Source: Runella rosea
GTDB taxonomy: Bacteria > Bacteroidota > Bacteroidia > Cytophagales > Spirosomataceae
Assembly (NCBI RefSeq): GCF_003325355.1
Contig: NZ_CP030850.1
Span: forward strand, 5,759,501-5,823,500
Length of the DNA stretch: 64,000 nucleotides
Direction: 5' to 3'
Below, one piece after another: positions 1-8,824 of the stretch (position 1 is its first letter; each line of letters begins with the position of its first letter). The notes under the pieces are model-generated. The model worked only from the letters and a program-made list of their open reading frames with translations, ran no database searches and was not told the origin of the DNA. The position numbers were made by a program, and so were the translations under genes.

Positions 1-92
1 AGATGTTGTTTATCAATGCTTTAAGTTTGATAAATGAACGCGCCATTTTCAAATAATCAACCTTCCAAATCCATCCTCAACCCTTTTTGCAA

Positions 93-1196
93 ATGAAATT
101 TTATACATTTCTACTCTTTGGCTTTTTATTGACAATGGCAGAATCCCGAGCGCAAAACCCTTACTTAGCAACCAGAAACGGGCAGTTGGAGCTTACGCCA
201 GCAGGTGCGTCCTTTTTGGCAAAATTACCGCTTCACTGCATCAACACGGAATATCCCAACAAAACTGGACATACACTGGAGGCCGAAAAAGATGCTCGGC
301 TGAGTCCCAAAGAATTGCATCCGTCATTTTATGGGTGTCTGGATTGGCACTCGTCGGTGCATGGGCATTGGATGCTGGTACGCTTGTTGAAAACGTTTAA
401 AAACCTGCCCGAAGAAGCGCAGATTCGAAACATATTGAATGATAGTTTTGCTCCCGATAAGCTGAAAACCGAAGCGGATTATTTTACAAAATACCCTTTG
501 GCCAAAACCTTTGAGCGTACCTACGGTTGGGCTTGGTTGTTGAAGTTGGACGAAGAACTTTCGACTTGGGATGACCCGCAGGCGCGGCAATGGCACCAAC
601 ATCTGCGGCCTTTGACGCAACAAGTGGTGGGGCTTTGGACCGCTTTTTTGCCCAAACAAACCTACCCAAACCGAACGGGCGTGCATCCCAACACAGCCTT
701 TGGGTTGGTGTTTGCGCTTGATTATGCCCGAACCGTAAAAAACACCGTTTTTGAAGCCCAAATCATTCAGAAAGCCAAGGATTTTTACTTGAAAAACACC
801 AACGCTCCTGCTTTTCAAGAACCCGATGGTTCTGACTTCCTGTCGCCGAGTTTAGAGGTGGCGGATTTGATGCGGCGTATTTTGCCCCAAGCGGCATTTT
901 TGAAGTGGTTTAACGCCTTTTTGCCTGCCGCAGGGCTTCAAAATGTCATGAAAATGCCCGTCGTGAGCGATCGAAATGACATGCAGATTGTGCATTTAGA
1001 TGGTCTTTCTTTGAGCCGGGCGTGGTGTATGTTGGGTATTGCGCGGGCGTTGCCCAAAACTGACCCGCGGCGTGCGTCGTTGCTCAAAAGTGCCCATACT
1101 TTCATTAACACTACGTTGCCGCAGATAACGAATGGCGGTTACGGTGGCGAGCATTGGCTGGCGTCTTTTGCCGTGTATGCTTTGGGGCAAGAATGA
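93..1196 (+). CDS. DUF2891 family exported protein
   Basis: The 367-residue protein has an N-terminal signal peptide (hydrophobic residues about 3-16, cleavage likely after the Ala-Gln near residue 20), so it should act in the periplasm. The segment around residues 81-93 (GCLDWHSSVHGHW) and the later YGWAWLLKL and HPNTAFGL segments are hallmarks of the DUF2891 family, whose biochemical role is not established. The conserved His and Trp residues suggest an enzyme pocket, but this is inference. I chose the ATG at 93; a TTG two codons upstream is also open but less likely. The gene ends two bases before the convergent lipoprotein gene, so the two transcripts meet tail to tail. Family assignment is good; function unknown. 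Confidence 0.82.
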   Translation: MKFYTFLLFGFLLTMAESRAQNPYLATRNGQLELTPAGASFLAKLPLHCINTEYPNKTGHTLEAEKDARLSPKELHPSFYGCLDWHSSVHGHWMLVRLLKTFKNLPEEAQIRNILNDSFAPDKLKTEADYFTKYPLAKTFERTYGWAWLLKLDEELSTWDDPQARQWHQHLRPLTQQVVGLWTAFLPKQTYPNRTGVHPNTAFGLVFALDYARTVKNTVFEAQIIQKAKDFYLKNTNAPAFQEPDGSDFLSPSLEVADLMRRILPQAAFLKWFNAFLPAAGLQNVMKMPVVSDRNDMQIVHLDGLSLSRAWCMLGIARALPKTDPRRASLLKSAHTFINTTLPQITNGGYGGEHWLASFAVYALGQE

Positions 1197-1197
1197 C

Positions 1198-1683
1198 TCA
1201 ATACACCGCCGCGTAGTCGATGATGATGTCTACTTTTCCCCATTTCCCTTTTTGGACTTGCACAGGATTGATGTTCATTGCATCGTCGAATAAGTTGGCA
1301 TAGAGGCCTTTATCTTCTTTGGTGAAAAGTGAGTAATAGCCCGCGGGTAAGGCTACCTTAAACCGACCAGTTTTGTTGGTAGTTACCTTTTGGATGAATT
1401 TGGAATTGATTTTTTTGTAAAAACCCGCTTCGTCCGCTGGTTCGGTTTGATTGGAGGAGGTGAGTTCGTAAATCAGGATTTCACGCGCAATGGGCGAGCC
1501 TTTTGGGTTAGTTACCTTCACATCGGGCGAAGGCATCAGATTTCCCGAACGCCAAAGCACCGTTCCAGAGATTCCCTGACTCCCTTTTTTCTTTTGGGCC
1601 GTGCAACCCGATGAAGTGAAAAGTAAGCCAATAAAAGCGATGCTGAACAGATACAACACATGATAAATCGTTGATTTTGGCAT
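1198..1683 (-). CDS. putative lipoprotein with a carboxypeptidase-regulatory-like fold
   Basis: This 161-residue protein begins with a hydrophobic signal ending in TSSGC (Cys about residue 27), a lipobox, so it is predicted to be a lipid-anchored envelope protein. After the anchor comes a short Lys/Gly linker and a beta-rich domain with GISGTVLWRSGNLMPSPD and a TTNKTGRFKVALPAGYYSLF segment. That pattern is typical of carboxypeptidase regulatory-like (Ig-fold) domains, where an N-terminal 'extra value' strand is followed by a 'GxFxxxLPAGxY' strand pair. No catalytic residues are visible. It is convergent with the DUF2891 gene and not obviously in an operon. Function unknown; lipoprotein status is well supported. 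Confidence 0.75.
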   Translation of the reverse strand: MPKSTIYHVLYLFSIAFIGLLFTSSGCTAQKKKGSQGISGTVLWRSGNLMPSPDVKVTNPKGSPIAREILIYELTSSNQTEPADEAGFYKKINSKFIQKVTTNKTGRFKVALPAGYYSLFTKEDKGLYANLFDDAMNINPVQVQKGKWGKVDIIIDYAAVY

Positions 1684-1776
1684 ACAATTTAGGTTTTAAA
1701 GATGGAAGTGATTACCAAGCAATGACTTCCTGAGTGACCATTCTAGGGATCTTTTATCTTTTGTTTCTGCAAAGAA

Positions 1777-2766
1777 TTAGGCCAATTCTGGTACATACGT
1801 CTCTGTGACTTCTTCCAAAATGTCGTTGATTTCCTGGTAAGACATGGTTTCTACCAATCTCATCCGGAAAGGTTTGAAGTTGTCCAAGCCTTTGAAATAG
1901 GAGGCGTAGTGTCGACGCATTTCCACGATTCCCGTGCGATCGCCTTTCCAGCGGATAGAAAAATCCAAATGTTTGCGACAGGCCCGAACGCGCTCGGCGG
2001 TAGTGGGCGGCGCAAGGTGCTCGCCCGTACGCATGAAATGTTTGATTTCATTGAAAATCCACGGATATCCAATGCTCGCCCGGCCAATCATGATGCCGTC
2101 TACGCCAAAACGGTTACGGTAGTCAAGGGCTTTTTCGGGGCTGTCGATGTCGCCGTTTCCGAAAATGGGAATATTAATGCGTGAATTTTCTTTGATTCGG
2201 CCAATCAGCGTCCAATCGGCATCGCCTTTGTACATCTGTACCCGTGTCCGTCCGTGAACCGTAAGTGCTTTGATACCAATATCTTGCAGGCGTTCGGCTA
2301 CTTCTTGTATATTTTTGGTAGATTCATCCCAACCCAAACGCGTTTTAACCGTAACGGGCAGGTGAGTGGCTTTGACTACCGCTTCGGTCATTTTGACCAT
2401 TTTAGGAATATCCTGTAATAATGCCGCACCAGCTCCACGGCAAGCCACTTGTTTGACTGGGCAACCGTAGTTGATGTCAATCAAATCGGGATTTACTTTG
2501 GTGGCAATGCGGGCGCACTCGCCCATTGTTTCGATGTCGCTGCCAAACAACTGAATGCCAATGGGACGTTCGTACTCAAAAATGTCCAATTTTTGTACAC
2601 TTTTAGCTGCATCTCGAATCAACCCCTCCGACGACACAAATTCTGTGTACATCAAATCTGCTCCGCCTTCTTTGCATACGGCCCGAAAGGGAGGGTCAGA
2701 GACATCTTCCATCGGCGCCAATAACAGCGGGAACTCGCCTAATTCTATGTTTCCTATCTTTACCAT
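1777..2766 (-). CDS. dusB: tRNA-dihydrouridine synthase (DusB-type)
   Basis: A flavin enzyme that reduces specific uridines in the D-loop of tRNA to dihydrouridine using NADPH. The 329-residue protein shows the family signatures in order: LLLAPMEDVSDPPFRAVC at the start of the FMN-binding TIM barrel, DINYGCPVKQVACRGAGAALL carrying the catalytic Cys, TVKTRLGWD, LTVHGRTRVQMYKGDADW, IPIFGNGDI and DGIMIGRASIGYPWIF for FMN phosphate binding. The start was set at the ATG at 2766 (MVKIGNIEL); an ATG ten codons upstream is open but adds an unconserved tail. It is divergent from metK, with about 210 bp between the two starts. Assignment is secure; DusB rather than another Dus subtype is the usual choice for the single Bacteroidota copy. 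Confidence 0.93.
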   Translation of the reverse strand: MVKIGNIELGEFPLLLAPMEDVSDPPFRAVCKEGGADLMYTEFVSSEGLIRDAAKSVQKLDIFEYERPIGIQLFGSDIETMGECARIATKVNPDLIDINYGCPVKQVACRGAGAALLQDIPKMVKMTEAVVKATHLPVTVKTRLGWDESTKNIQEVAERLQDIGIKALTVHGRTRVQMYKGDADWTLIGRIKENSRINIPIFGNGDIDSPEKALDYRNRFGVDGIMIGRASIGYPWIFNEIKHFMRTGEHLAPPTTAERVRACRKHLDFSIRWKGDRTGIVEMRRHYASYFKGLDNFKPFRMRLVETMSYQEINDILEEVTETYVPELA

Positions 2767-2976
2767 CGTCTCAATTTTGACATCTTTAAAATGCAAATTT
2801 CGCGTTTTTTTCTTTATCTCTGAAAATAACCTATTTTTGCGCCTTATAATTCAAAACGATGCGCAGTCTATCCACCTGAGCTAACTCGTTAAAAACGACA
2901 AATAAAGCTTCAAGGCCGTCATCGCTAGACATAAATTCAGTTTGTTAACTCATACTTTGTAAATCGTAACCAATCA

Positions 2977-4266
2977 ATGTCTTATCTATTCACTTCAGAA
3001 TCTGTGTCGGAAGGTCACCCCGATAAAGTAGCTGACCAAATTTCAGATGCGCTCATCGACCATTTTATGGCCTTTGATCCAAAATCAAAAGTAGCCTGTG
3101 AGACCCTAGTGACCACAGGACAGGTAGTATTGGCGGGAGAGGTAAACACCAAAACGTACCTTGACGTGCAGCAGATTGCCCGTGATGTGATTGCGAAAAT
3201 TGGATATACCAAAGCTGAGTACATGTTTGAAGCGCATTCGTGCGGGGTACTTTCGGCCATTCACGAGCAATCAGCGGATATTAATCAGGGCGTTGATCGT
3301 CAAACGGCCGATGATTTTGAAAGCAAAGCCAACGCGCAAGGAGCTGGTGACCAGGGCATGATGTTTGGTTACGCCACCCGCGAAACCGACAACTACATGC
3401 CATTGGCGCTTGATTTGTCGCACAAGATTTTGGAAGAACTGGCCGCCGTACGCCGCGAAAACAAACGCATCAAGTACCTCCGTCCCGATGCCAAGTCGCA
3501 GGTGACGATTGAGTATTCTGATACCAATAAGCCTATTCGTATCGATACCATCGTGGTTTCTACGCAGCACGATGATTTTGGGGCCGACGAAGCCATGTTG
3601 GCAACGATTCGTAAAGACATCATTACGTACGTGATTCCCCGCGTGAAAGCAAAGTTGAAGCCATCGTTGCGTAAATTATTTAATGACCAAATCACGTACC
3701 ACATCAATCCCACGGGTAAGTTCGTGATTGGCGGCCCACACGGAGATACTGGTTTGACGGGACGTAAAATCATCGTCGATACCTACGGTGGTAAAGGTGC
3801 CCACGGTGGAGGAGCCTTCTCGGGTAAAGACCCCTCAAAAGTAGACCGTTCGGCGGCCTACGCCACGCGCCACATTGCCAAGAATTTGGTCGCTGCGGGT
3901 GTTTGCGACGAAGTGTTGGTTCAGGTTTCTTACGCCATCGGAGTAGCTAAACCTTGCGGTTTGTACGTAAATACGTACGGAACCGCCAAGGTAAAAGGCG
4001 AAAACGGTAAGAAATTGAGCGATGGTGAAATTGCGAAATTGGTAGAAAGTGTATTTGATTTGCGCCCTTATGCCATCGAGCAACGCCTCAAATTGCGTAA
4101 TCCTATCTACTCTGAAACGGCAGCGTATGGTCACATGGGTCGTGAGCCCAAAACCGTGACGAAGGTGTTTGAAAACGCTGGTCAACGTGCCGAAGTAGAG
4201 GTAGAATTGTTTACTTGGGAAAAACTTGACTACGTAGACGCGGTGAAAGCGGCGTTTGGCCTGTAG
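2977..4266 (+). CDS. metK: S-adenosylmethionine synthetase
   Basis: Makes S-adenosylmethionine from ATP and methionine in the cytoplasm, supplying methyl groups to the cell. The 429-residue protein has the N-terminal [19 protein letters not shown] motif (ATP and Mg binding), GQGAGDQG-like [12 protein letters not shown] (adenine and methionine site), the P-loop-like [19 protein letters not shown], and [14 protein letters not shown]. It is longer than the about 384 residues of the Escherichia coli enzyme, as is common in Bacteroidota. The ATG at 2977 places MSYLFTSES at the conserved N-terminus. A TACTTTG element about 25 bases upstream may be part of its promoter. It is followed by a strong intrinsic terminator, so it is probably transcribed alone. 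No SAM riboswitch was recognised upstream. Confidence 0.97.
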   Translation: MSYLFTSESVSEGHPDKVADQISDALIDHFMAFDPKSKVACETLVTTGQVVLAGEVNTKTYLDVQQIARDVIAKIGYTKAEYMFEAHSCGVLSAIHEQSADINQGVDRQTADDFESKANAQGAGDQGMMFGYATRETDNYMPLALDLSHKILEELAAVRRENKRIKYLRPDAKSQVTIEYSDTNKPIRIDTIVVSTQHDDFGADEAMLATIRKDIITYVIPRVKAKLKPSLRKLFNDQITYHINPTGKFVIGGPHGDTGLTGRKIIVDTYGGKGAHGGGAFSGKDPSKVDRSAAYATRHIAKNLVAAGVCDEVLVQVSYAIGVAKPCGLYVNTYGTAKVKGENGKKLSDGEIAKLVESVFDLRPYAIEQRLKLRNPIYSETAAYGHMGREPKTVTKVFENAGQRAEVEVELFTWEKLDYVDAVKAAFGL

Positions 4267-4287
4267 TAAATATATTTTTATGATCTC

Positions 4288-4321
4288 AACGTCGGCGAAG
4301 TTACTTCGCCGACGTTTTTTT
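4288..4321 (+). terminator. Rho-independent terminator after metK
   Basis: A perfect 13-bp stem (4288-4300 pairing with 4304-4316), GC-rich, closed by a three-base loop and followed directly by a run of T. It lies 21 bases after the metK stop and 3 bases before the end of the convergent hydroxylase gene, so it insulates the two. Confidence 0.93.
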
Positions 4322-4324
4322 ATG

Positions 4325-5149
4325 TCAAGGTGGGCCAAAAAGAATCGCGGCGGCCTCACGCAGAGATTTGGCCTGACGTACTTCCCGAACAATATCTCTC
4401 CACTCGTGAAAATTGAGGTAAATGACGTTCTGGGATTCAACAGGTTTTGTGATTCCGTACACGGGCGTTTCGGTCTCTTCCTGAAATGTACCGAATAGGC
4501 GGTCCCAAAGAATGAACGTAGTTCCAAAATTTTTATCCAGATAGAGCGTGTTCTTCCCGTGATGCACCCGGTGGTGTGAGGGAGTTACAAAGATATATTC
4601 AAACCAGCGAGGCAGTTTATGAATCACTTCGGTATGAATCCAGAATTGATACAGTAAATCAATCTGGTAGCAGGTGAACGTAATCACAGGGTGAATTCCC
4701 GAAAGCCATACGGGCAGAAAGAAAATGATTTTGATGTGTTGTGTCCAAGAATTTCGAAAGGAAGTGGCCAAATTAAAATGTTCTGATGAATGATGTGTGA
4801 CGTGAGTTGCCCACCAAATGCGCTGTTTATGCGCAATGAAATGCGCAAAGTAATTGCAAAGATCAATTCCCAAATAAGCCAGAATCCACGACCACCATGT
4901 ATTGGGCAAGCGCCACGGAACTATTTCGTAGCAAAATAAACTTATGCCCACAATCGCGGCCTTGAAAAGACCATTGATGAGGAGGCTTCCAAGGCCAATG
5001 CCCACCGATGCTTTTAAATCATCGTGGTCGTATCGGTGGTGCGGGTCGTGTCTCACTAGCCAATATTCAACGGCAATACAAATAAAAATCAAAGGGGTAG
5101 CATACAGCAAGAGCGGCTGCAAGTCTTGTTCAAACTGCTGAGGAGTCAT
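4325..5149 (-). CDS. membrane fatty acid hydroxylase / sterol desaturase superfamily protein
   Basis: A 274-residue integral membrane di-iron oxygenase. Three histidine clusters that bind the metal pair are visible: HFIAH, HVTHHSSEH and HHRVHHG, plus a later NFH. At least four hydrophobic stretches (residues about 12-30, 45-75, 85-105 and 150-170) fit the family topology. The spacing and the SSEHFNLATSFRNSW segment resemble alkylglycerol monooxygenase-like members more than ceramide or sterol hydroxylases, but the substrate (a lipid chain or ether lipid) cannot be read from sequence alone. The gene is convergent with metK. The DUF4833 gene lies 44 bp upstream on the same strand, so the two may be co-transcribed. 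Superfamily assignment is strong, substrate unknown. Confidence 0.88.
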   Translation of the reverse strand: MTPQQFEQDLQPLLLYATPLIFICIAVEYWLVRHDPHHRYDHDDLKASVGIGLGSLLINGLFKAAIVGISLFCYEIVPWRLPNTWWSWILAYLGIDLCNYFAHFIAHKQRIWWATHVTHHSSEHFNLATSFRNSWTQHIKIIFFLPVWLSGIHPVITFTCYQIDLLYQFWIHTEVIHKLPRWFEYIFVTPSHHRVHHGKNTLYLDKNFGTTFILWDRLFGTFQEETETPVYGITKPVESQNVIYLNFHEWRDIVREVRQAKSLREAAAILFGPP

Positions 5150-5193
5150 TCCGAAAAACGTTATAGTTTAATAATGGGAGTCGTGGCTGAAGA

Positions 5194-5745
5194 TTATCGA
5201 TTTACGTAGATACGTTCAGAAACAGCGTGTTTGTTGGGGGGGATTGTTACACCAAACAACTCTATGTAACGGACTTTAGGGATAAACCCACCAGAAGGTT
5301 CTAACTGAACAAATATTTTTCTTAATAATGAAGCATGTCCATCAATTTGGGTAATGGCTACGGGCTTTCCTTCGTGTGATAAAACCTGTAATGAGCGATT
5401 TTGGAAAGCATTAAGGTGAATTTCAACTGACTCGTTTGCCTGCCGATTTAGGTGCTGTTTATACCCGTACGCCAATTGCCACTGTACGGCAGAAAGTTTT
5501 TCTCGTTGTCCTTTTTCTGCGTAACGTATCCAATATACGTCAATAGGAGATTTGGGGTTCAAGCGCTTGTTAGGGAGTAGATTAGCATCGTACATTACCG
5601 TATTGGCGTCGTTGCTGCGCTGAATGTAAAACAGATGATTGGCCGAAGTCGGCGGCTCTGGAAAAGAGATTTTTTGGGCGTCGTCGTCAACGCCATAGAA
5701 TGAGCACAGCCCCATGGCTGCAAGAATTAACGTGTAGATTTTCAT
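5194..5745 (-). CDS. DUF4833 domain exported protein
   Basis: A 183-residue protein with a short N-terminal signal (MKIYTLILAAMGLCSFYG). The core carries LFYIQRSNDANTVMYDANL, SPIDVYWIRYAEKGQ and a C-terminal IPKVRYIELFG segment, which match the DUF4833 family as I know it; no activity is established for that family. The signal suggests periplasmic location. It is 44 bp upstream of the membrane hydroxylase on the same strand and could share its transcript, which would hint at an envelope lipid role; this is inference only. Confidence 0.75.
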   Translation of the reverse strand: MKIYTLILAAMGLCSFYGVDDDAQKISFPEPPTSANHLFYIQRSNDANTVMYDANLLPNKRLNPKSPIDVYWIRYAEKGQREKLSAVQWQLAYGYKQHLNRQANESVEIHLNAFQNRSLQVLSHEGKPVAITQIDGHASLLRKIFVQLEPSGGFIPKVRYIELFGVTIPPNKHAVSERIYVNR

Positions 5746-5951
5746 AGCTGTATGGAGGGATTGCTGATGCCCTCTGCCTTAATGACAACCTACTGCGTTT
5801 TTCCCCCTATTAGAATGAAAAATAAATGAATAAATATTGGATTTAGAGGCCATCATCTTGGCCTGCTACATTGGACGAGCCCTTGATACAATTTGTGTGT
5901 CACAATTGAAAATAGGGTTAAGGCTGAAGCAAAGTTTTGCTCTTATGAAAG

Positions 5952-6833
5952 TTAATATTTCAAAGTGGCGGCGATAAATACGTTACTTGGACAATGGCCA
6001 CTGGTTTGTGGGCTCCAGCTGCGCCATTCGGAAGCAAACACCCTCGAAAACGTTTTGGTGCTGCATATTTTCGAGGTGGTTTTTAAACAAGGCTTTAAAA
6101 AATTAATTTGCGCGTAAGCTGCCGATTGCGGTTGTTTTTTGAGTCTTTCGGGCATTTCTATCCAATCAAAACCTACAAAGCAGCCTTCAGCTGGAACGGC
6201 AATATTATAAGGTTCGATGTCGAATAAAAATGTTTCTGAGGTAATAGGAACAATAACAGACTTGGTTAACAAATCATGTAGAGGTTCTCCTGTAACGGGG
6301 CTAATTGAAAAAACCCTGATTCTTAATTTGGTTTGGGAAAGTGTTTTTTTGTCAAATTTGGCATGTATCTTACTTAAAAGAGCTTCTTTTTTCGCTGAAT
6401 TATCAATTTTTAGGGCAATGCTTTGACCAAGGGCTGCATTAAAAGCCGTTCTTGAAGGTTGGTCAAAAACTCCCTCCATAGACGAGCGTTGAAAAAGGTT
6501 TGTATTTTCAATTGGAATTAATTGAAGGGGCTCTTTAGAAGCAAGATAAATAAATAACGGAGATAGAACAACCACATTCTTGATGCTGATGAAAGATACT
6601 TCAAAACCTGGCGAAGAAACAACCAAAGTGTCGTTGGGGCCTACATTTAACTGATAGTAGCCTTTTTCATCGGTAATATAGCCTTGCAATTTATTTTTTA
6701 CGCTGATCGTGGCACAAGGAATGCCGATTTTGTTTTTATCTCTTACAATTCCCTTTATTTCAAGTGATTGGCCTAAAATAATCCCAGGTAAAGTCATGAA
6801 AAGAAAGACGAATATGTTAAATGTAGGGTTCAT
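5952..6833 (-). CDS. exported protein with carboxypeptidase-like regulatory domain
   Basis: A 293-residue protein starting at the ATG at 6833 (MNPTFNIFVFLFM), which gives a clean signal peptide; an ATG 13 codons upstream would put a polar tail before it. Residues about 25-100 form a carboxypeptidase D regulatory-like domain (IKGIVRDKNKIGIPCATISV ... GYYQLNVGPNDTLVVSSPGF), the Ig-like fold found at the start of many Bacteroidota outer-membrane proteins. The rest (RRSSMEGVFDQP, FDKKTLSQTKLRIRVFS, FLFDIEPYNIAVPAEGCFVGFDWIE) resembles the beta-sandwich half of Bacteroidota surface proteins of unknown function. No TonB plug or barrel follows. It is lower in GC than its neighbours. Role unknown. 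Confidence 0.72.
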   Translation of the reverse strand: MNPTFNIFVFLFMTLPGIILGQSLEIKGIVRDKNKIGIPCATISVKNKLQGYITDEKGYYQLNVGPNDTLVVSSPGFEVSFISIKNVVVLSPLFIYLASKEPLQLIPIENTNLFQRSSMEGVFDQPSRTAFNAALGQSIALKIDNSAKKEALLSKIHAKFDKKTLSQTKLRIRVFSISPVTGEPLHDLLTKSVIVPITSETFLFDIEPYNIAVPAEGCFVGFDWIEMPERLKKQPQSAAYAQINFLKPCLKTTSKICSTKTFSRVFASEWRSWSPQTSGHCPSNVFIAATLKY

Positions 6834-6846
6834 AAAATGTGGGTTT

Positions 6847-7095
6847 TCAATTTGGGGTATGAATGATTGCATACTTGCCCATGAATAATGGCTTGGTGGT
6901 AATGAGTGTAAAATTTTTGCCAGTATAGTAGGTTTCTCTTAGACGAGAGCAATCAATACCAGTCACAATCTCGGAATTTATTACCGATTTAATCAGCGAT
7001 AAACAGTCTTCAATGCCTGTTGAGGAGTAAATTATATTTAACAATAATATACAATTCTGCCAAAGAATCAATGAGTTAACTTGAAAAGTTATCAA
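6847..7095 (-). CDS. doubtful hypothetical protein
   Basis: An 82-codon open frame lies 13 bases upstream of the preceding exported protein on the same strand. It is AT-rich, matches no family I recognise, and ends in YYTGKNFTLITTKPLFMGKY. It might be a remnant of a longer gene or a chance frame in an AT-rich leader; its position directly ahead of the exported-protein gene is the only support. Confidence 0.2.
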   Translation of the reverse strand: MITFQVNSLILWQNCILLLNIIYSSTGIEDCLSLIKSVINSEIVTGIDCSRLRETYYTGKNFTLITTKPLFMGKYAIIHTPN

Positions 7096-7495
7096 ACGGT
7101 ACTTTTGCGTTTAGTGCTTTTTAAACTTCGGTAGTATTATGATAAAAGATATACGTTTAATTCCATTCTTGCGATTTGTTGAGGGTATATTTGGGGGCGA
7201 GGTAGGCGTAAAAAAGGAGGAATAAGGGAGGTGAAATAAATCGTGTCAAAAATTTGTGGATAGAATGTCCATCTACTCAAAACAGAAAATCTCAACAATG
7301 GTTATATACTCACAGAGTGTAACGCTTGAAAATCAGTACTCTATTCCGTTGCGTTAACCTATACTCTTGTTGAAACAGGGAATCGCGGGCCAGAGTTTTA
7401 GAAAATACGCCGAGAGAAACGGCTTGTTTTTTCGTTTTTTAGAGACACTTTTGGTTGAAAAAGTGTTCAGCATAAAGAAACACAATCATGAACTA
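7096..7495. other. intergenic region ahead of isochorismate synthase
   Basis: About 400 bases without a convincing gene. A TACTTTTG element at 7100-7107 fits the Bacteroidota -7 consensus TAnnTTTG, with a TTG 16 bases upstream of it (7081-7083). A 28-codon frame (7139-7225) starts about 30 bases downstream but has no recognisable sequence. An in-frame TTG at 7367 could extend the next gene upstream. Confidence 0.3.
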
Positions 7496-8725
7496 ATGCG
7501 TCGAATAGTGGATTCGGAGTCACATACTACATCGCGAACAGTTTTGCCGCTGCACGGTTGGCAGTCGGCGTATCAACTTGGATATGCCACCGCGCTGTGG
7601 CGTTTGCCCCTTCAAAAAGATAAACACCTGATTATCAATTTTGGCACTGATATTCCCAAAACAAAAATGATGCTGGAAGACCTTCCTTCGGGTTTTGCCA
7701 TCAGTCCATTTTTAAATTTAGAAGGAGAGGATGCGCTCTTTATCAAGGCAGATTTGCATATTCGTTTTGATGAAATAGGAGAGCCAGTTTCCGAAAGTTA
7801 CCCCTCAACGGAATCAAACTCTGCCCGAGAAGCGTGGGAAAATGGGTGTCGTAATGTGGATTTGGTTACAAAAAAGGATAGACATGTAAATGATTTTCCG
7901 GCTAATTCTTCCGAAGAATTTCATTTGCAATCCGTCAAAGAAGCCATTAAAGCCATTGAAGCGGGTGAAATCCAAAAAGTGGTTCTTTCCCGAACCAAGC
8001 ACGTGGCTTTGCCTGCGTCGTTTTCGGTGACGGGCATTTTTGAACGACTTTGTGATAAGTACCCCAACGCATTTGTTTCTCTGGTGTATCTACCTCACTT
8101 GAATCAAATTTGGTTGGGTGCCACCCCCGAAACCCTCGTGAGTGTGGACCGACAGGGGATTTTCAGAACGGTAGCGCTGGCAGGTACACAGTCAGCTTTT
8201 GATGCATCTGGGCAGATGATTCCACCAAAGCAAGCGCCGTGGACCCAAAAAGAAATTGAGGAGCAAGCGCTCGTGAGCCGTTATATCATTTCGTGTTTTA
8301 AGAAAATACGGGTGCGTGAATACCTCGAAGAGGGACCCAAAACCGCCGTTGCTGGCAATCTGATGCACTTGCGTAGCGATTATGCCGTCGATACCAAAGC
8401 CATTAATTTCCCCGAACTAGGAACCGTCATGCTGGGGCTGTTGCATCCCACTTCGGCGGTGTGTGGTATGCCCAAATTGCCTGCTTTGGAGTTTATTCAG
8501 GAGCATGAAGGCTACGACCGCGAATTTTATAGCGGTTATTTGGGACCAGTAAACATTGACTCAGAAACCCATTTGTTTGTCAATCTGCGCTGTATGAAGA
8601 TTAGCAATGGCATGGCTACCCTCTACGGCGGCGGTGGAATTACGGAAGATTCAGTTCCTGAAAAAGAATGGCAGGAAACCGAGTTGAAATGCCGGACCTT
8701 GCTAGCGGTACTGGAGGAATCATAA
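7496..8725 (+). CDS. menF: isochorismate synthase
   Basis: Converts chorismate to isochorismate, the entry step to menaquinone (or to siderophores). The protein has the chorismate-utilising enzyme core: KVVLSRTKHVALP near residue 160, LGATPETLVSV, ALAGTQ, HPTSAVCGMPK (His about residue 317), YDREFYSGYLGP and the Mg-binding YGGGGITEDSVPEKEW with its Glu residues. I set the start at the ATG at 7496 (409 residues), which leaves about 36 residues before the conserved WRLP segment. A frame open from a TTG at 7367 would add 43 residues of unlike character. No other men genes are in the window. Menaquinone is the standard quinone in this phylum, so menF is the more likely role than entC. Confidence 0.87.
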   Translation: MRRIVDSESHTTSRTVLPLHGWQSAYQLGYATALWRLPLQKDKHLIINFGTDIPKTKMMLEDLPSGFAISPFLNLEGEDALFIKADLHIRFDEIGEPVSESYPSTESNSAREAWENGCRNVDLVTKKDRHVNDFPANSSEEFHLQSVKEAIKAIEAGEIQKVVLSRTKHVALPASFSVTGIFERLCDKYPNAFVSLVYLPHLNQIWLGATPETLVSVDRQGIFRTVALAGTQSAFDASGQMIPPKQAPWTQKEIEEQALVSRYIISCFKKIRVREYLEEGPKTAVAGNLMHLRSDYAVDTKAINFPELGTVMLGLLHPTSAVCGMPKLPALEFIQEHEGYDREFYSGYLGPVNIDSETHLFVNLRCMKISNGMATLYGGGGITEDSVPEKEWQETELKCRTLLAVLEES

Positions 8726-8824
8726 AACAATACGCTTTTGTTTAGGGTTTTATCTCTAAATTTACGGCATGAAAAGGGCCGAAAGGCTGGTTTCTGTTCA
8801 TCATTTTAAACTGCAATTAGATTC

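Noticed and set aside
2797-2976. Possible SAM riboswitch ahead of metK
   Set aside because: No recognisable SAM aptamer core or expression-platform hairpin was found in the leader.
3835-4527. 230-codon minus-strand frame over the metK end and the terminator
   Set aside because: It crosses a strong terminator and two real genes and has no recognisable domain.
7139-7225. 28-codon frame downstream of a TACTTTTG element
   Set aside because: Promoter-like spacing is suggestive, but the peptide has no features and nothing supports translation.
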